This document shows, piece by piece, positions 7,743-19,314 of a stretch of 64,000 nt of DNA. Each line of letters starts with the position of its first letter. Position 1 is the stretch's first letter. The stretch lies in contig JACOEM010000006.1 of the NCBI GenBank assembly GCA_024998565.1, positions 1-64,000 of the forward strand. Reading direction: 5' to 3'. This DNA comes from Nitrospira sp. (lineage in GTDB: Bacteria > Nitrospirota > Nitrospiria > Nitrospirales > Nitrospiraceae). The translations under genes and the position numbers were made by a program. The notes under the pieces were generated by a model that worked only from the letters and a program-made list of their open reading frames with translations, was not told the origin of the DNA and searched no databases.

Positions 7743-8987
7743 ATGATGTCCATCTGGGAATTCTTCGGCCAAGACGTGGCGCTCTTCGGTCAACTCCACA
7801 GTCCCATGCTGAGTTGGCTCGGCTCGGTCGGATTGGTCGCGCTGTTTCTGTGGCATGCGGGTCGGCTGACGGCGGCCATCTCCAGCGTGCAGGGGTGCTA
7901 CACCCGCGTATGGCCGACCTTGACGAGTCTTACTGCCGGCCGCAAGAGTCTGCAATCAGAGTGGCTGACGGTCCCCAGCTTGAACGATGGGAAGAAACCG
8001 GCTAATCGGTCCGGCAGCCAATCGGAGCGGGTCGATTTGGATGATCTTCACACGCTCGACAAGGCCATGCGCCGGGAGCCTCGCCTTGAACAGGCCTGGC
8101 TGCATTTTCGCAAGACCTTTATTGTGGAGCGTACGGCTTGGTTCATCGAGCCGAAAGTGTTTGCGACCCGCACGGCGGCGGAATTTTTCCCTCGTGATCT
8201 GTTGAGTAACCGATTGAATCTCGCTTTTTACCATCAGTTTCCGTCGCTGATTACAGGAGGGGGACTGCTGCTCACGTTTCTTGCGATTCTCATCGGCTTA
8301 AGCAAGCTTCATGCGGATGGATCGCATATCGTGGGTATTCAAGGGCTGATCAACGGATTGGCCGGGAAATTTTTGACGTCGATTGTCGGATTGCTCTGCG
8401 CCAACCTCTTTGTGCTGCTGGAGAAGTCTGCCTTGCATCGGTTGGGCACCACTCAGCAGCAGTTTGTTGCCATGGTCGATGAACTGTTCCCGCGCAGAAC
8501 CATGGAGCAGATGTTGGAGAACTTCACCCCCGGGGCGGGGGCATCACACACGCCCGCCGCAGTGGGTGCGGTGCCCGTTGATCTTGGCGATCGCCTCGTG
8601 GGGACTCTCAGTGATCGCTTGAGTCCCACCGTGACGGCGCTGAGGGAGGCCGTGGAGGTGTTGAGCAGGCGGGAAACGGGTGGACGGTTCGCTGCACCGG
8701 ATCGTTTGGCGGAGGAGTTATCGCGGGTGATACAGCAGACGATGGCGGCTCCGATTCAGGAATTGAACCAGGCCATTCACACGCTTGCCCGCTCGGTCGA
8801 GGAACTCAAGCGCGACCCCAAAATGGAGCCAGAAGCGGAACCGAGCGAGAGTGAGTTTGAATCGACGTTCTTTGAGGACACGCTGCCGTCAGAATTGGCA
8901 GAGAAGCCCAGCCCTGATGACAGCATGAGCGGGTTGCGGTGGTTTGCGAATTGGCGTCAGGGCGCCTCAATGAAGGGAGCGGCCTGA
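7743..8987 (+). CDS. ZorA-like MotA/ExbB-family motor protein
   Basis: A 414-residue inner-membrane protein. TM1 is near residues 20-42, a cytoplasmic segment follows, then TM2/TM3 in FPSLITGGGLLLTFLAILIGL and GKFLTSIVGLLCANLFVLLE. A long Pro/Glu-rich, partly coiled-coil tail follows them. This plan, especially LTG-G-LLTF and FLTSIVGL, resembles ZorA, the proton-driven stator of Zorya defence, more than flagellar MotA. The start at 7743 follows GGGAGG; longer versions lack support. It is one base from the zorB-like gene. No ZorC, ZorD or ZorE gene is nearby, so an anti-phage role is unproven; ExbB/TolQ-like work is the alternative. Confidence 0.7.
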   Translation: MMSIWEFFGQDVALFGQLHSPMLSWLGSVGLVALFLWHAGRLTAAISSVQGCYTRVWPTLTSLTAGRKSLQSEWLTVPSLNDGKKPANRSGSQSERVDLDDLHTLDKAMRREPRLEQAWLHFRKTFIVERTAWFIEPKVFATRTAAEFFPRDLLSNRLNLAFYHQFPSLITGGGLLLTFLAILIGLSKLHADGSHIVGIQGLINGLAGKFLTSIVGLLCANLFVLLEKSALHRLGTTQQQFVAMVDELFPRRTMEQMLENFTPGAGASHTPAAVGAVPVDLGDRLVGTLSDRLSPTVTALREAVEVLSRRETGGRFAAPDRLAEELSRVIQQTMAAPIQELNQAIHTLARSVEELKRDPKMEPEAEPSESEFESTFFEDTLPSELAEKPSPDDSMSGLRWFANWRQGASMKGAA

Positions 8988-8988
8988 T

Positions 8989-9741
8989 ATGCGCACCAAC
9001 TCCTCGCCGGATTCGCAGGAACAGTCTTCGACCCTCACCATCGGCATCACGGATTTGATGACGTCACTCGCCGTCATTTTTATCCTCCTGTTCAGCGCCT
9101 ATGTCACCAAAATCTCCGAAACGGAATCACAGGCAAAGATGCCGGTCCCCACTTCGGCGCCGGAGCGGAAGGCGGCCCGGGCGACGACGGATGATATCAA
9201 GGGGCTGCTGCGCGACCATTTCCAACGCTTCGACCTTTCCTTGGATGCCGATCCCAGTGACCCTAATGTGGTGCGGATCGTCGTGCCGGAAGCGTTGTTA
9301 AACTTTGAGTTCGGCAAGGGCGCACTCTCGTCGGCGGCGGACCGATTCCTTGCGGATGCGATGCCGACCTATGCGACGTTGCTCTGCGGTGCTATGCGGG
9401 ATCAAATCGATTCGCTGGTGATTGAAGGGCATACCGATGATCGCGGTACGGACATCTACAACCTGAAGTTGAGCCAGGAGCGTTCGTTGAATGTGATGGT
9501 GAAAGGGCTGGAGGTCATCCGGGACTCGGCGCCCTGGGCCTATCGCTGCTTCCACGAAAAGACGTCTGCCAGTGGGCGAGGTCGGCAAGATCTCGTCATG
9601 GATGAGTCGCGTGGCCTTGATCGAGATAAGAGCCGGCGGGTGGTATTTAAAATCCGTCTACGGCCCACGGCTCAGCAGAGTGAGATGAAACAAGCCTTGC
9701 GGACGATTGAAGAGCCGAACTTCAGCTCCCGCCTGTTCTAA
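8989..9741 (+). CDS. ZorB-like MotB/OmpA-family protein
   Basis: A 250-residue stator partner. The single TM helix (about residues 20-40, GITDLMTSLAVIFILLFSAY) contains D22, the expected proton-carrying aspartate. The periplasmic part is an OmpA-like peptidoglycan-binding domain, shown by VIEGHTDDRGTDIYNLKLSQERS and later DKSRRVVFKI. Together with the preceding ZorA-like protein it should form an ion-driven membrane motor anchored to the cell wall. The stop overlaps by four bases the stop of the convergent minus-strand gene. Confidence 0.75.
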   Translation: MRTNSSPDSQEQSSTLTIGITDLMTSLAVIFILLFSAYVTKISETESQAKMPVPTSAPERKAARATTDDIKGLLRDHFQRFDLSLDADPSDPNVVRIVVPEALLNFEFGKGALSSAADRFLADAMPTYATLLCGAMRDQIDSLVIEGHTDDRGTDIYNLKLSQERSLNVMVKGLEVIRDSAPWAYRCFHEKTSASGRGRQDLVMDESRGLDRDKSRRVVFKIRLRPTAQQSEMKQALRTIEEPNFSSRLF

Positions 9742-10610
9742 CGCCGTTCCGAGGACGGCCCGTCCTGCGCGCAACGAAATCCGACATCATTCCGTCGCGC
9801 ATCTGGCGCATATCCGGCGCGATTTGACGACCTGATGGCCTTGGAATCGTTGTTCCAGGCGCCTCCGCGCAATGCCCGAAGTGGCCCCGTGGAAGGTCCT
9901 TTCGGATTGTCTCGTGCGCTGAATTGGTAGTAGGTCGGATCATACCAGTCGGCGACCCATTCCCAGAGATTCCCCGCCAGGTCATACACCCCCTCCGGGG
10001 TTTTGCCCAGTTCGAACCGTCCAACATTGCTCAGGCTGTCGTATCCTCGCCATCTGGTCTCACCTGCATTCGCATGTCCTTTGGTCGGGTGCGTACTTCC
10101 CCATGGGTAGATCCGTCCCTCTGTGCCGCGAGCTGCGATCTCCCACTCCGCCTCTGTCGGCAATCGTTTCCCCGCCCATCGGCAATAGTCACGCGCATCG
10201 TACCAATTGACGCCGACCACAGGCCTCTTGTCGTGAGCGCCGGCGGCCGCCTCATTCCACTTGAACGGTGCGTCCGGTCTCTGGGAGGCCAGGAACTCGG
10301 CATAATGAGAGACGGTGGTTTCGTACACATCAAGATAAAAGGTGTTGACCGAAACGCGATGGACCGGCTGTTCGTCCTCCTGACCGCGGTCGCTGCCCAT
10401 GGCAAATTCCCCGGCAGGGACGAGCGCCATTGGCGCACCACGTGGCGTGCCGGTGAACTTGGCGCGAAGTTCGACGGAGGCGGGGTTTGAAGGGTTGCCT
10501 ACGATTGAATGTGACGGGTGTGGCGAGATGTCCTTCGCTTCAGCAGCCCCTGCGAATGGGAGACAAGAAAGTAGCGCGATGGCACAGGTGAACGGTACGA
10601 ATGGTCGCAT
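9738..10610 (-). CDS. SUMF1/FGE-like family protein, secreted
   Basis: A 290-residue protein with an N-terminal signal peptide (MRPFVPFTCAIALLSCLPFAGAAEA) and one FGE-sulfatase domain: FAMGSDRGQEDEQPVHRV, RLPTEAEWEIAARG, YPWG, DLAGNLWEWVADW and RGGAWNND...NDVGFRCA. In true formylglycine-generating enzymes a Cys pair in the RSSNR region makes the active site. Here those positions are Ser, so oxidase activity is doubtful. Many homologues act as binding or chaperone-like modules in the periplasm. The start at 10610 is chosen to give a normal signal peptide. No sulfatase is nearby. Confidence 0.8.
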   Translation of the reverse strand: MRPFVPFTCAIALLSCLPFAGAAEAKDISPHPSHSIVGNPSNPASVELRAKFTGTPRGAPMALVPAGEFAMGSDRGQEDEQPVHRVSVNTFYLDVYETTVSHYAEFLASQRPDAPFKWNEAAAGAHDKRPVVGVNWYDARDYCRWAGKRLPTEAEWEIAARGTEGRIYPWGSTHPTKGHANAGETRWRGYDSLSNVGRFELGKTPEGVYDLAGNLWEWVADWYDPTYYQFSARDNPKGPSTGPLRALRGGAWNNDSKAIRSSNRAGYAPDARRNDVGFRCAQDGPSSERR

Positions 10611-10784
10611 TGTTCCGTGGATGATCGATCGCGAGACGGTCGGTAGTTCTGGTCTCACCCCGACATTGTATCCCGTTCGTGCGAAAAAGTGTGAGGGAGT
10701 ACTGTGTCGGGAGGGCCCTTAGCGACGGATAAATTGTCGCAGGGCTTCAGTGGATGCGGTGAGGGCTATCGGAGATGGCGGCTG

Positions 10785-11117
10785 TTACTTCAGTAGATGG
10801 TCGGAGATTAATGCCGCCAGCTCGGCCGGTTCGACCACCCCTTCACGAGTCAGCAGCAGTTTGCCCCCTGCGAAGAAGTGTGTGGTGGGGTAGGTCTCAA
10901 ACGTATGCGCTTTCTTGATCTCGCGGCATCGGCCCGGCACGTGCATCTTGGCCTTGCCGATCTTGATCGTGGGGAACTTTGCAGCGGTTTCTTCCAGGAT
11001 GGGATCGTATTGCTTGCACGGTTCGCAGGTCGCCAAGCCGTAGGCGACCACCGCACCTGCACTCTCGGTGAATTCTTTGTAATTCTCGTCTCGGACGTCC
11101 TGAACTGTGCCGGTCAT
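10785..11117 (-). CDS. Thioredoxin-fold protein with CEPC active site
   Basis: A 110-residue thioredoxin of normal length. The redox motif CEPC (ATCEPCKQYDP, residues about 31-34) replaces the usual CGPC, and the cis-Pro lies in ETYPTTHFF. An additional Cys sits in GRCREIKKA, where thioredoxins usually have the DENP strand. It has no signal peptide and is cytoplasmic. It lies 77 bases downstream of a peroxiredoxin gene on the same strand, so it probably reduces that peroxiredoxin. Confidence 0.85.
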   Translation of the reverse strand: MTGTVQDVRDENYKEFTESAGAVVAYGLATCEPCKQYDPILEETAAKFPTIKIGKAKMHVPGRCREIKKAHTFETYPTTHFFAGGKLLLTREGVVEPAELAALISDHLLK

Positions 11118-11194
11118 GGTCTCTCCTCAACTACGAGGGATGACCGAGGGGCGGGCGTCATGGTGACCCCTCCCCCCTCGGTCCCTCGTGGCGC

Positions 11195-11665
11195 TTAGCT
11201 CAGCTTTGCGAGGGCGGCGAGAATGTCCTTATCTTCACGCGCGACCTTGATTTCCTGAACTTTTACGTAGGCGACCTTGCCGTTCTTGTCGACGATGACC
11301 GTTGCGCGCTTCCCGCAATTCAGCGGCTCAAAATACAGTCCGTACTTCTTGACGACTTCGCGATTGAAGTCGGAGAGGAGGCGGTGCTTGAGGTCCAGCG
11401 AATCCGCCCAGGCTTTGTGGGAGAAGAAGCTGTCGCAGCTGATGCCGAACAGTTCGGCGTGGGCGCTCTGGAACTTCGGGAAGTCATCGGTCAGGCACTT
11501 GTTCTCGCCCTGACAGACCGGGCTCCAGTCGAGCGGGTAGAACGCGAGGACGACATTGCTCTTCCCTCTGAAATCGCTCAACTTCACGTCCTTCTGGTCC
11601 TGATCTTTTAATGTAAAATCCGGCGCGGTATCGCCGACCTTAATTTCTGCAGCCACATCACTCAT
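11195..11665 (-). CDS. Peroxiredoxin (AhpC/TSA family)
   Basis: A 156-residue cytoplasmic peroxiredoxin that reduces peroxides by its peroxidatic Cys. The motif [13 protein letters not shown] carries that Cys at about position 51, and KCLTDDF places a second Cys five residues later. The [20 protein letters not shown]-terminal part is typical of AhpE/BCP-like members. A ribosome site GGAGGA precedes the ATG. Transcription continues towards the thioredoxin gene. Confidence 0.9.
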   Translation of the reverse strand: MSDVAAEIKVGDTAPDFTLKDQDQKDVKLSDFRGKSNVVLAFYPLDWSPVCQGENKCLTDDFPKFQSAHAELFGISCDSFFSHKAWADSLDLKHRLLSDFNREVVKKYGLYFEPLNCGKRATVIVDKNGKVAYVKVQEIKVAREDKDILAALAKLS

Positions 11666-11826
11666 TGAGAATCCTCCTAGGTTAGACCCACAGCACTACG
11701 CAAAACTCTTTCGTGGTACCACGCCTGGAAAAACCTTGTCAACGGGGCCAGAAGGCCTAGGGGAGAGTAGGGGGAGTCACAATGAATTGATTTTGCGAGA
11801 TTTTGCGGACTTTTTAATTCGGCGAA

Positions 11827-12582
11827 TCAGAGGATGTCGGTGGTGATTTGTCGGAATGCCATCATGCGACCAGTCGGCGCTGCGGTGCGATGTTTGATGA
11901 ATCGAATGGTGTGGGCGACGGCCGGAAGGTCCAACGAGCTTCCGACTTTTTGATTCTGTCCGGACCGTAAGACTCTGTCGGCCGCGGACTTCAGGATGGC
12001 GATGGTCTCGGCGTCCGGAAGGCCTCGGGGCTGAATCACTTCCAGTTCGTCCATGCCGAACTTGTTCAATCCCAATGTATGGAACCAGTCGGATGATTCA
12101 TCGGTACTCTCGCTCTGTTGGACGGTGACATGGTCGCGGGGTACAAAGACATTCAACGGTCGATCATTCCAATCCGACGGATTCAGGTACTCGTGGCATA
12201 GAACATCGAACGCTGTCCCCTGGGTGAGCAGTGTCAGGCCGCGGGCGAGGCGGGCAGCGACGAGCACCGTATCTGCAATGGTACTTGGGGCGGCGGCGGC
12301 TGGTGAGACGGCTCCGAGTTGCCGGTGGTCCCAGGATAAGACGGGCTGCCACTGTGCGGCCTCGGATGGGGGAATGCTGGTCAGGAGGTGCGCCTGCCAT
12401 GGACCGTGGTTGGCAGTCACGCGGCCTCCTGCGTCATGCTCGAGGCAGATCAGCGGCCCCCCGTACTGGAGGTCATACCAGATTTTCAGTTCGTCGAGAG
12501 ACGGCGGCGCCCCGCGATAGCCGACCAGGTAGAGTGGAGGCTTCGCGGGCGCAGGCTTCGAGGCTTTTTTCCGAATCTTCAT
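11827..12582 (-). CDS. Hypothetical protein, 251 aa
   Basis: Not recognised. The N-terminus is lysine-rich (MKIRKKASKPAPAKPP) and the rest looks globular with no membrane segment. DELKIWYDLQYGGPLICLEHD and HGPWQAHLLT are prominent. An unusual feature is a basic, disordered-looking start in an otherwise acidic protein. It lies 36 bases after the typA stop on the same strand, so it is probably read from typA transcripts. Confidence 0.55.
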   Translation of the reverse strand: MKIRKKASKPAPAKPPLYLVGYRGAPPSLDELKIWYDLQYGGPLICLEHDAGGRVTANHGPWQAHLLTSIPPSEAAQWQPVLSWDHRQLGAVSPAAAAPSTIADTVLVAARLARGLTLLTQGTAFDVLCHEYLNPSDWNDRPLNVFVPRDHVTVQQSESTDESSDWFHTLGLNKFGMDELEVIQPRGLPDAETIAILKSAADRVLRSGQNQKVGSSLDLPAVAHTIRFIKHRTAAPTGRMMAFRQITTDIL

Positions 12583-12618
12583 GCCGGCCGCTCAGCAAGG
12601 CGCTGGGCGCCTGCCGAG

Positions 12619-14502
12619 TTATTTGGAGCTTTTCTTCGCTTTGCGGCGGTCGTCCGGATTCAGCAGCCGCTTGCGGAGGCGGAGATATTTCGGCGTCACT
12701 TCGACTAACTCATCCTGACCGATGTATTCCATCGCGAATTCCAATGACATTTCACGCGGTGGGGTGAGTACCAAGGCCTCGTCCGTACCGGCTGCACGCA
12801 TGTTGCTCAGTTGTTTCTGCTTGCACACGTTTACGTCCAGGTCTTCGTCTCGGCTGTTCTGGCCGACGACCATGCCCTGGTAGACTTCGACCGTAGCGCC
12901 GATAAACAACTCGCCGCGTTCTTGAGTCATGAAGAGCGCATAGGCCGTGCTGGTTCCGGCTTCGAAGGCCACCAGCGACCCATGAGGTGCGACGAGAAGC
13001 GCCTTTTCATCCGCCGGGGCATATCCGGAGAATACATGGTGCAGAATGATGGTGCCGCGGGTCTTTGCCAGCAGGATGTTCTTCAGGCCGATAATGCCGC
13101 GCGTCGGGATGTGATACTCAATGTGCATTTCGCTGGCGGTGCCTTCGGAATGCACGAGCTTCATGTGGCGGAGTTCGCCGCGTCGTTTGCCGATTTCTTC
13201 AATCACCGGCCCCTGATATTCGGAAGGAACCTGAATGGTCAGCTCTTCAAAGGGTTCCGTGACCGTATCACCTTCTCGGTGCAGGATGACCTCTGGCTGA
13301 GAGATCTGCAGCTCATACCCTTCACGACGCATCTGTTCGATCAGCACGCCGAGATGGAGTTCGCCGCGACCGGCGACGAGGAATCGGTCGGCGCTGTCGG
13401 TTTCCTGCACGCGCAGGGAGACGTTGGTTTCCAGCTCCTTGAACAACCGTTCACGCAGGTGGCGCGAGGTCAGGTATTTCCCGTCACGACCGGCGAATGG
13501 ACTGTTGTTCACCGAAAACGTCATCTGCACGGTCGGTTCGTCGATCGTCACGCGCGGGAGCGCGACCGGATTGGTCGGATCGGCAATCGTGTCACCGATG
13601 TTCACTTCTTCCAGGCCGGAGAGGGCGACAATTTCGCCCGCTTCAGCCGTTTCGACATCGGTGCGCTCAAGGCCTGAAAATACCGCAAGGTCGGAGATCT
13701 TGCCCGGGACCTGGCCGCCGTCCTTGGTCAGAGTGACCACGTTTTGGCGGCGGGCGATGGAGCCGGATTGAATTTTTCCGATGCCCATTTTCCCTTTATA
13801 GGAATCCTGGGCGAGGGCCAGCACGAGGAGCTGGAACGGGGCATCCGCGTTGATGGCCGGTGCCGGAATCTTGTCGAGAATTGTCTCCAGGAGCGGAGAG
13901 ATTTCCGTCCCTGGCTGTTTCAGGTCGAGGGTCGCGACCCCCTTGATGGCAGAGGTGTAGACGATAGGAAAGTCCAGCTGTTCGTCGGTGGCTCCGAGAT
14001 GCACGAAGAGATCGAAGGTGCGATTGACGACATCGTCGATGACGGCATCGGGGCGATCGATCTTGTTGATGACGACGATGGCTTTATGTCCGAGGGCCAA
14101 CGCTTTGCGCAAGACGAACGTGGTCTGCGGCATGGGGCCTTCTTTGGCATCGACGAGGATCAGTACGCCATCCACCATGCGGAGCGTCCGCTCCACTTCG
14201 CCCCCGAAGTCCGCGTGGCCCGGCGTGTCGACGATGTTAATCTTCACACCTTTATAGGTCACGCTGGCGTTCTTGGCTCGGATCGTGATCCCGCGCTCGC
14301 GTTCCTGATCCATTGAGTCCATGATGCGCTCACCCATGTCATCGATTTTGCGATGCACGTGGGTCTGGCGCAGCACGGCGTCGACGAGAGTCGTTTTCCC
14401 GTGGTCGACGTGCGCGATGATGGCAATGTTGCGGATGTCGGTCCGACGACCTTGCGGCGCGTGCAGACCCGATGTGGTGGATGAGGGCGCTGAGCTGTTC
14501 AT
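12619..14502 (-). CDS. typA: Ribosome-associated GTPase TypA/BipA
   Basis: A 627-residue translational GTPase of standard BipA length. The G-domain motifs [30 protein letters not shown] and SAIKG are followed by EF-G-like domains and the BipA-specific C-terminal domain ([24 protein letters not shown]). BipA binds the 70S ribosome and helps 50S assembly, particularly at low temperature. ATG 14502 follows GGAG with short spacing; a TTG nine bases upstream is the alternative. A terminator-like hairpin lies in its leader and may be regulatory. Confidence 0.94.
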   Translation of the reverse strand: MNSSAPSSTTSGLHAPQGRRTDIRNIAIIAHVDHGKTTLVDAVLRQTHVHRKIDDMGERIMDSMDQERERGITIRAKNASVTYKGVKINIVDTPGHADFGGEVERTLRMVDGVLILVDAKEGPMPQTTFVLRKALALGHKAIVVINKIDRPDAVIDDVVNRTFDLFVHLGATDEQLDFPIVYTSAIKGVATLDLKQPGTEISPLLETILDKIPAPAINADAPFQLLVLALAQDSYKGKMGIGKIQSGSIARRQNVVTLTKDGGQVPGKISDLAVFSGLERTDVETAEAGEIVALSGLEEVNIGDTIADPTNPVALPRVTIDEPTVQMTFSVNNSPFAGRDGKYLTSRHLRERLFKELETNVSLRVQETDSADRFLVAGRGELHLGVLIEQMRREGYELQISQPEVILHREGDTVTEPFEELTIQVPSEYQGPVIEEIGKRRGELRHMKLVHSEGTASEMHIEYHIPTRGIIGLKNILLAKTRGTIILHHVFSGYAPADEKALLVAPHGSLVAFEAGTSTAYALFMTQERGELFIGATVEVYQGMVVGQNSRDEDLDVNVCKQKQLSNMRAAGTDEALVLTPPREMSLEFAMEYIGQDELVEVTPKYLRLRKRLLNPDDRRKAKKSSK

Positions 14503-14526
14503 AATCTCCAATGCCGTGAAAGTGCC

Positions 14527-14556
14527 AAAAAAAAGACGCCTTCCTATGAAGGCGTC
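14527..14556 (-). terminator. Terminator-like hairpin in the typA leader
   Basis: On the minus strand an 8-bp stem GACGCCTT / AAGGCGTC with a 6-base loop is followed directly by eight U residues. It lies 25 bases upstream of the typA start codon, with no minus-strand gene before it. It therefore looks like an attenuator or 5'-UTR element rather than a terminator of a preceding gene. Confidence 0.7.
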
Positions 14557-14567
14557 TAAGCCTATGG

Positions 14568-14597
14568 ACTATACCCGATTCAAATGTCTTCCCGCAA
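14568..14597 (-). promoter_or_regulatory. Candidate promoter for typA
   Basis: On the minus strand TTGCGG (14592-14597), an 18-base spacer and TATAGT (14568-14573) could form a promoter. Its transcript would start near 14561, only a few bases before the U8 hairpin. The gap is shared with the divergent penicillin-binding protein gene. Confidence 0.4.
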
Positions 14598-14726
14598 GCT
14601 GATTGTCGAATGTTCAGCGGAAACTTCTTGGGACGATGATTCGAACCTTGCTTGAGTTTGTCGGGTGTGCATTGTATGGTGGAGTTGTCGCGGGTTGACC
14701 CCTTCTCCTCGCAACCATCCAACTTC

Positions 14727-17120
14727 ATGTCCGAACTCGATCACTTACTCGATAAGCCGGAGAAGCCTCGCCGTCGCTGGCGATGGTGGAAGATTGCCGT
14801 CATCGGCCTGCTGTTGGCCATTGTGCTCGGTGGCAGCGGGGCGGCCGGCATTCTCTGGTATTTCTCTCAAGACCTGCCCTCGCTGGATCCCTTGCAGAAC
14901 TATCAGCCGAGTCTGGTGACGCGCGTCTACTCCGACGACCGGCAAGTGATCGGCCAGTTTTTCATCGAGCGACGGTTCCTCAAGCCCATTCAGGAGATGC
15001 CCAAGAGTCTGACTCAAGCCGTCATCGCGACTGAAGATACGAGATTTTTTGAGCACCCGGGCCTAGACATCGTCGGCATTCTGCGGGCGGCCTGGACCAA
15101 TATTCGCCACGGCGGCCGGAAAGTCGAAGGCGCCAGCACCATCACTCAGCAGCTGGCTCGTTCCTTGTTTCTTTCGGCAGAACGGACGTTCGATCGAAAA
15201 GTTCGTGAACTCATCCTGGCCTACAAGATGGAGTTGGTGCTGACGAAGGAACAGATTCTGGAGATGTATTTGAACCAGATCTATTTCGGCCAGGGCGCCT
15301 ACGGCGTGGCGGCGGCCAGTCAGACCTATTTCGGGAAAGAACTGTCAAAGCTCACGCTGGCTGAATCGGCGTTTCTCGCCGGCCTTCCCAAATCCCCCAG
15401 CCACTATTCGCCTTTCAAGGCCTATGACCGGGCCAAGAAGCGGCAGGAGCATGTGTTGAGCCGGATGGCCGAGGCGGGCTTCATCAGTGTTGCCGATCGC
15501 GAACAAGCCGTAGCCGAAAAGCTGAACTTCCGCCGTCCTGGCAGCGAACATCTCGGCCCCTATTTCGTGGAGTATATCCGGCAATTGTTGGTGGCTAAGT
15601 TCGGTGAAGCGATGGTGTACAAGGGCGGACTGGAAGTGTTCACCACGCTGAATGCCGACATGCAGAAAGCGGCTGAAACGGCTGTGTTCAACGGACTCCG
15701 CGAGGTCGATAAGCGCCAGGGCTGGCGTGGCCCGCTCCGTACCGTCGATCTGGCGACCCTGGAGGTGCCGGCACCCGATCCCTCGGTGAAGCTTGCAGAG
15801 GGGGATATGATGGAAGGGGTGGTGACGAAGATCGCCAAGGACCACGTACTGGTCCAAATCGGCGGGACCACCGGTCGGCTGGCCTTCGACGACATGGCCT
15901 GGGCAACCAAGTATCTCAAAGGCAAGGATCCCACGAAGGATGCCGTTCCGGTCAAGAATATCAAGCAGCTGCTGGCGCTGGGTGATGTGATTGAGGTCGG
16001 GGTGAAGAAGCTTGAGAAGGAGATTGTGCATCTGCGCTTGGAGCAGACCCCGCTGGTTGAAGGCGCTCTGGTTGCGATCGATCCCAAAACGGGCGCCATC
16101 CGCGCGATGGTCGGCGGGTATGATTTTGCGCGCAGTGAATACAATCGTGCGGTGCTCGCGCGCCGTCAGCCCGGGTCCTCGTTCAAGCCGATCATCTATG
16201 CCACGGCGATGAACCAAGGTATGAGTCCGGCTACGGTAGTGCTCGATGCCCCGGTGGTGTACGAACAGGAGGAAGAAGACAAAACCTGGAAGCCTGAAAA
16301 CTACGGCAAGCGGTTCCACGGCATTGTGAGTTTGCGGGAGGCGCTGATTCATTCTCACAATCTCGCCACCGTGCGGCTCCTGGATAAAGTAGGCATTCGG
16401 AACGTGATCGATTTCTCGCGGACGGTCGGTATTGTGAGTCCGCTGGCCGCCGATCTTTCGCTGGCGTTGGGTTCGTCCGGCGTGGGGTTAACGGAGTTAG
16501 TGTCAGTGTACGGTGTGTTTGCCAATCAGGGCATGCGGGTGGAGCCTTATGCAGTGGCAAGCGTGCAGGACAGTGGCGGTCGCACGTTGGATCAGGCGGC
16601 CATTCAGCCGCGTCAGGTGGTGTCCCGCGAAACAGCATACCTCATTACGAATATGATGGAAGATGTCATTCAACGCGGAACAGGCATGGCGGCCAAGGCT
16701 GTCATTGACCGGCCGGTGGCGGGGAAAACCGGGACGACCAATGACTTCACCGATGCTTGGTTCATCGGTTCGACGCCCAATCTCGCGACCGGGGCTTGGG
16801 TGGGCTTCGATGATCGGCGTCCCTTGGGTGAAACCGAATCCGGGGCGCATGCGGCCTTGCCGATTTGGATCGCGTTCATGAAAGATGCGCTCAAGCAACT
16901 GCCGGTTGTGCCGTTTGAAATTCCCGACGGGGTGATGTTCGTGAAGGTGGATCCCACGACGGCGCTCCTCACTGATCAGGACGAGCAGCATGGCACCGTG
17001 GAACTCTTTACGAAAGGCACTGAGCCAACCAAGAGTGCGGGATCCAAGATCGATCCCACCGAGTTCTATAAGCTGGACCAGCTGCAGGACAGTGCCCCAC
17101 CGGCTCCTGTCGAGCCGTAG
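14727..17120 (+). CDS. Penicillin-binding protein 1A (bifunctional transglycosylase/transpeptidase)
   Basis: A 797-residue class A PBP that polymerises and cross-links peptidoglycan. A basic cytoplasmic head (KPEKPRRRWRWW) precedes one TM helix (about residues 22-45). The GT51 domain has the catalytic Glu in ATEDTRFFEHPG, then EGASTITQQLARSLFL and an inserted OB-like segment. The transpeptidase domain carries the SxxK Ser (RQPGSSFKPIIYA), SHN and KTGTTNDFTDAW. The start is set at MSELDH; the ribosome site is weak and an ATG at 14676 is possible. The gene diverges from typA. Confidence 0.92.
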   Translation: MSELDHLLDKPEKPRRRWRWWKIAVIGLLLAIVLGGSGAAGILWYFSQDLPSLDPLQNYQPSLVTRVYSDDRQVIGQFFIERRFLKPIQEMPKSLTQAVIATEDTRFFEHPGLDIVGILRAAWTNIRHGGRKVEGASTITQQLARSLFLSAERTFDRKVRELILAYKMELVLTKEQILEMYLNQIYFGQGAYGVAAASQTYFGKELSKLTLAESAFLAGLPKSPSHYSPFKAYDRAKKRQEHVLSRMAEAGFISVADREQAVAEKLNFRRPGSEHLGPYFVEYIRQLLVAKFGEAMVYKGGLEVFTTLNADMQKAAETAVFNGLREVDKRQGWRGPLRTVDLATLEVPAPDPSVKLAEGDMMEGVVTKIAKDHVLVQIGGTTGRLAFDDMAWATKYLKGKDPTKDAVPVKNIKQLLALGDVIEVGVKKLEKEIVHLRLEQTPLVEGALVAIDPKTGAIRAMVGGYDFARSEYNRAVLARRQPGSSFKPIIYATAMNQGMSPATVVLDAPVVYEQEEEDKTWKPENYGKRFHGIVSLREALIHSHNLATVRLLDKVGIRNVIDFSRTVGIVSPLAADLSLALGSSGVGLTELVSVYGVFANQGMRVEPYAVASVQDSGGRTLDQAAIQPRQVVSRETAYLITNMMEDVIQRGTGMAAKAVIDRPVAGKTGTTNDFTDAWFIGSTPNLATGAWVGFDDRRPLGETESGAHAALPIWIAFMKDALKQLPVVPFEIPDGVMFVKVDPTTALLTDQDEQHGTVELFTKGTEPTKSAGSKIDPTEFYKLDQLQDSAPPAPVEP

Positions 17121-17254
17121 CCCGACGCCGACCAGGTTTCCCACCTAAATTTTCTCCGCCCATCCGGGCACAGCACCACACTACGATGGTCATGACGCCG
17201 GCGCCGGCCTGGCTGTGAGATGTGTTGTGTGGTGAAGGACGTTCGGCTGGCCGA

Positions 17255-17467
17255 TCAGGATTGGGAGTCCTGATATTCTTCGTGCCAGGCCATTTGAATG
17301 GATTCAAGGGTTTTTTCGTTCGACTTCTTCGGGTCGTCCTTGAATTCGGGGAGGGCGACGATCCACGCATGCATGTCGGTGAAGCGGACGGTGAGGGGAT
17401 CGGTGGTCGGGCGGGCCTCCACCAAACGGATGGCGAGTTCTTCAGTGTCACTCCACTTCAAATCCAT
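17255..17467 (-). CDS. iscX: Fe-S assembly protein IscX
   Basis: A 70-residue acidic protein with the IscX signature: LKWSDTEELAIRLVEA, TVRFTDMHAWIVAL and SNEKTLESIQMAW. IscX binds IscS and ferrous iron and tunes the rate of cluster assembly. It starts 15 bases after the hscA stop and is the last gene of the isc operon, as in Escherichia coli. No strong terminator was seen in the gap to the convergent PBP gene. Confidence 0.92.
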   Translation of the reverse strand: MDLKWSDTEELAIRLVEARPTTDPLTVRFTDMHAWIVALPEFKDDPKKSNEKTLESIQMAWHEEYQDSQS

Positions 17468-17482
17468 TGCAGCTCCTCGAGT

Positions 17483-19309
<1,827 letters not shown>

Positions 19310-19314
19310 AATTC

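Noticed and set aside
12811-13677. Plus-strand frame of about 288 codons inside typA
   Set aside because: Shadow of typA on the other strand, with no ribosome site.
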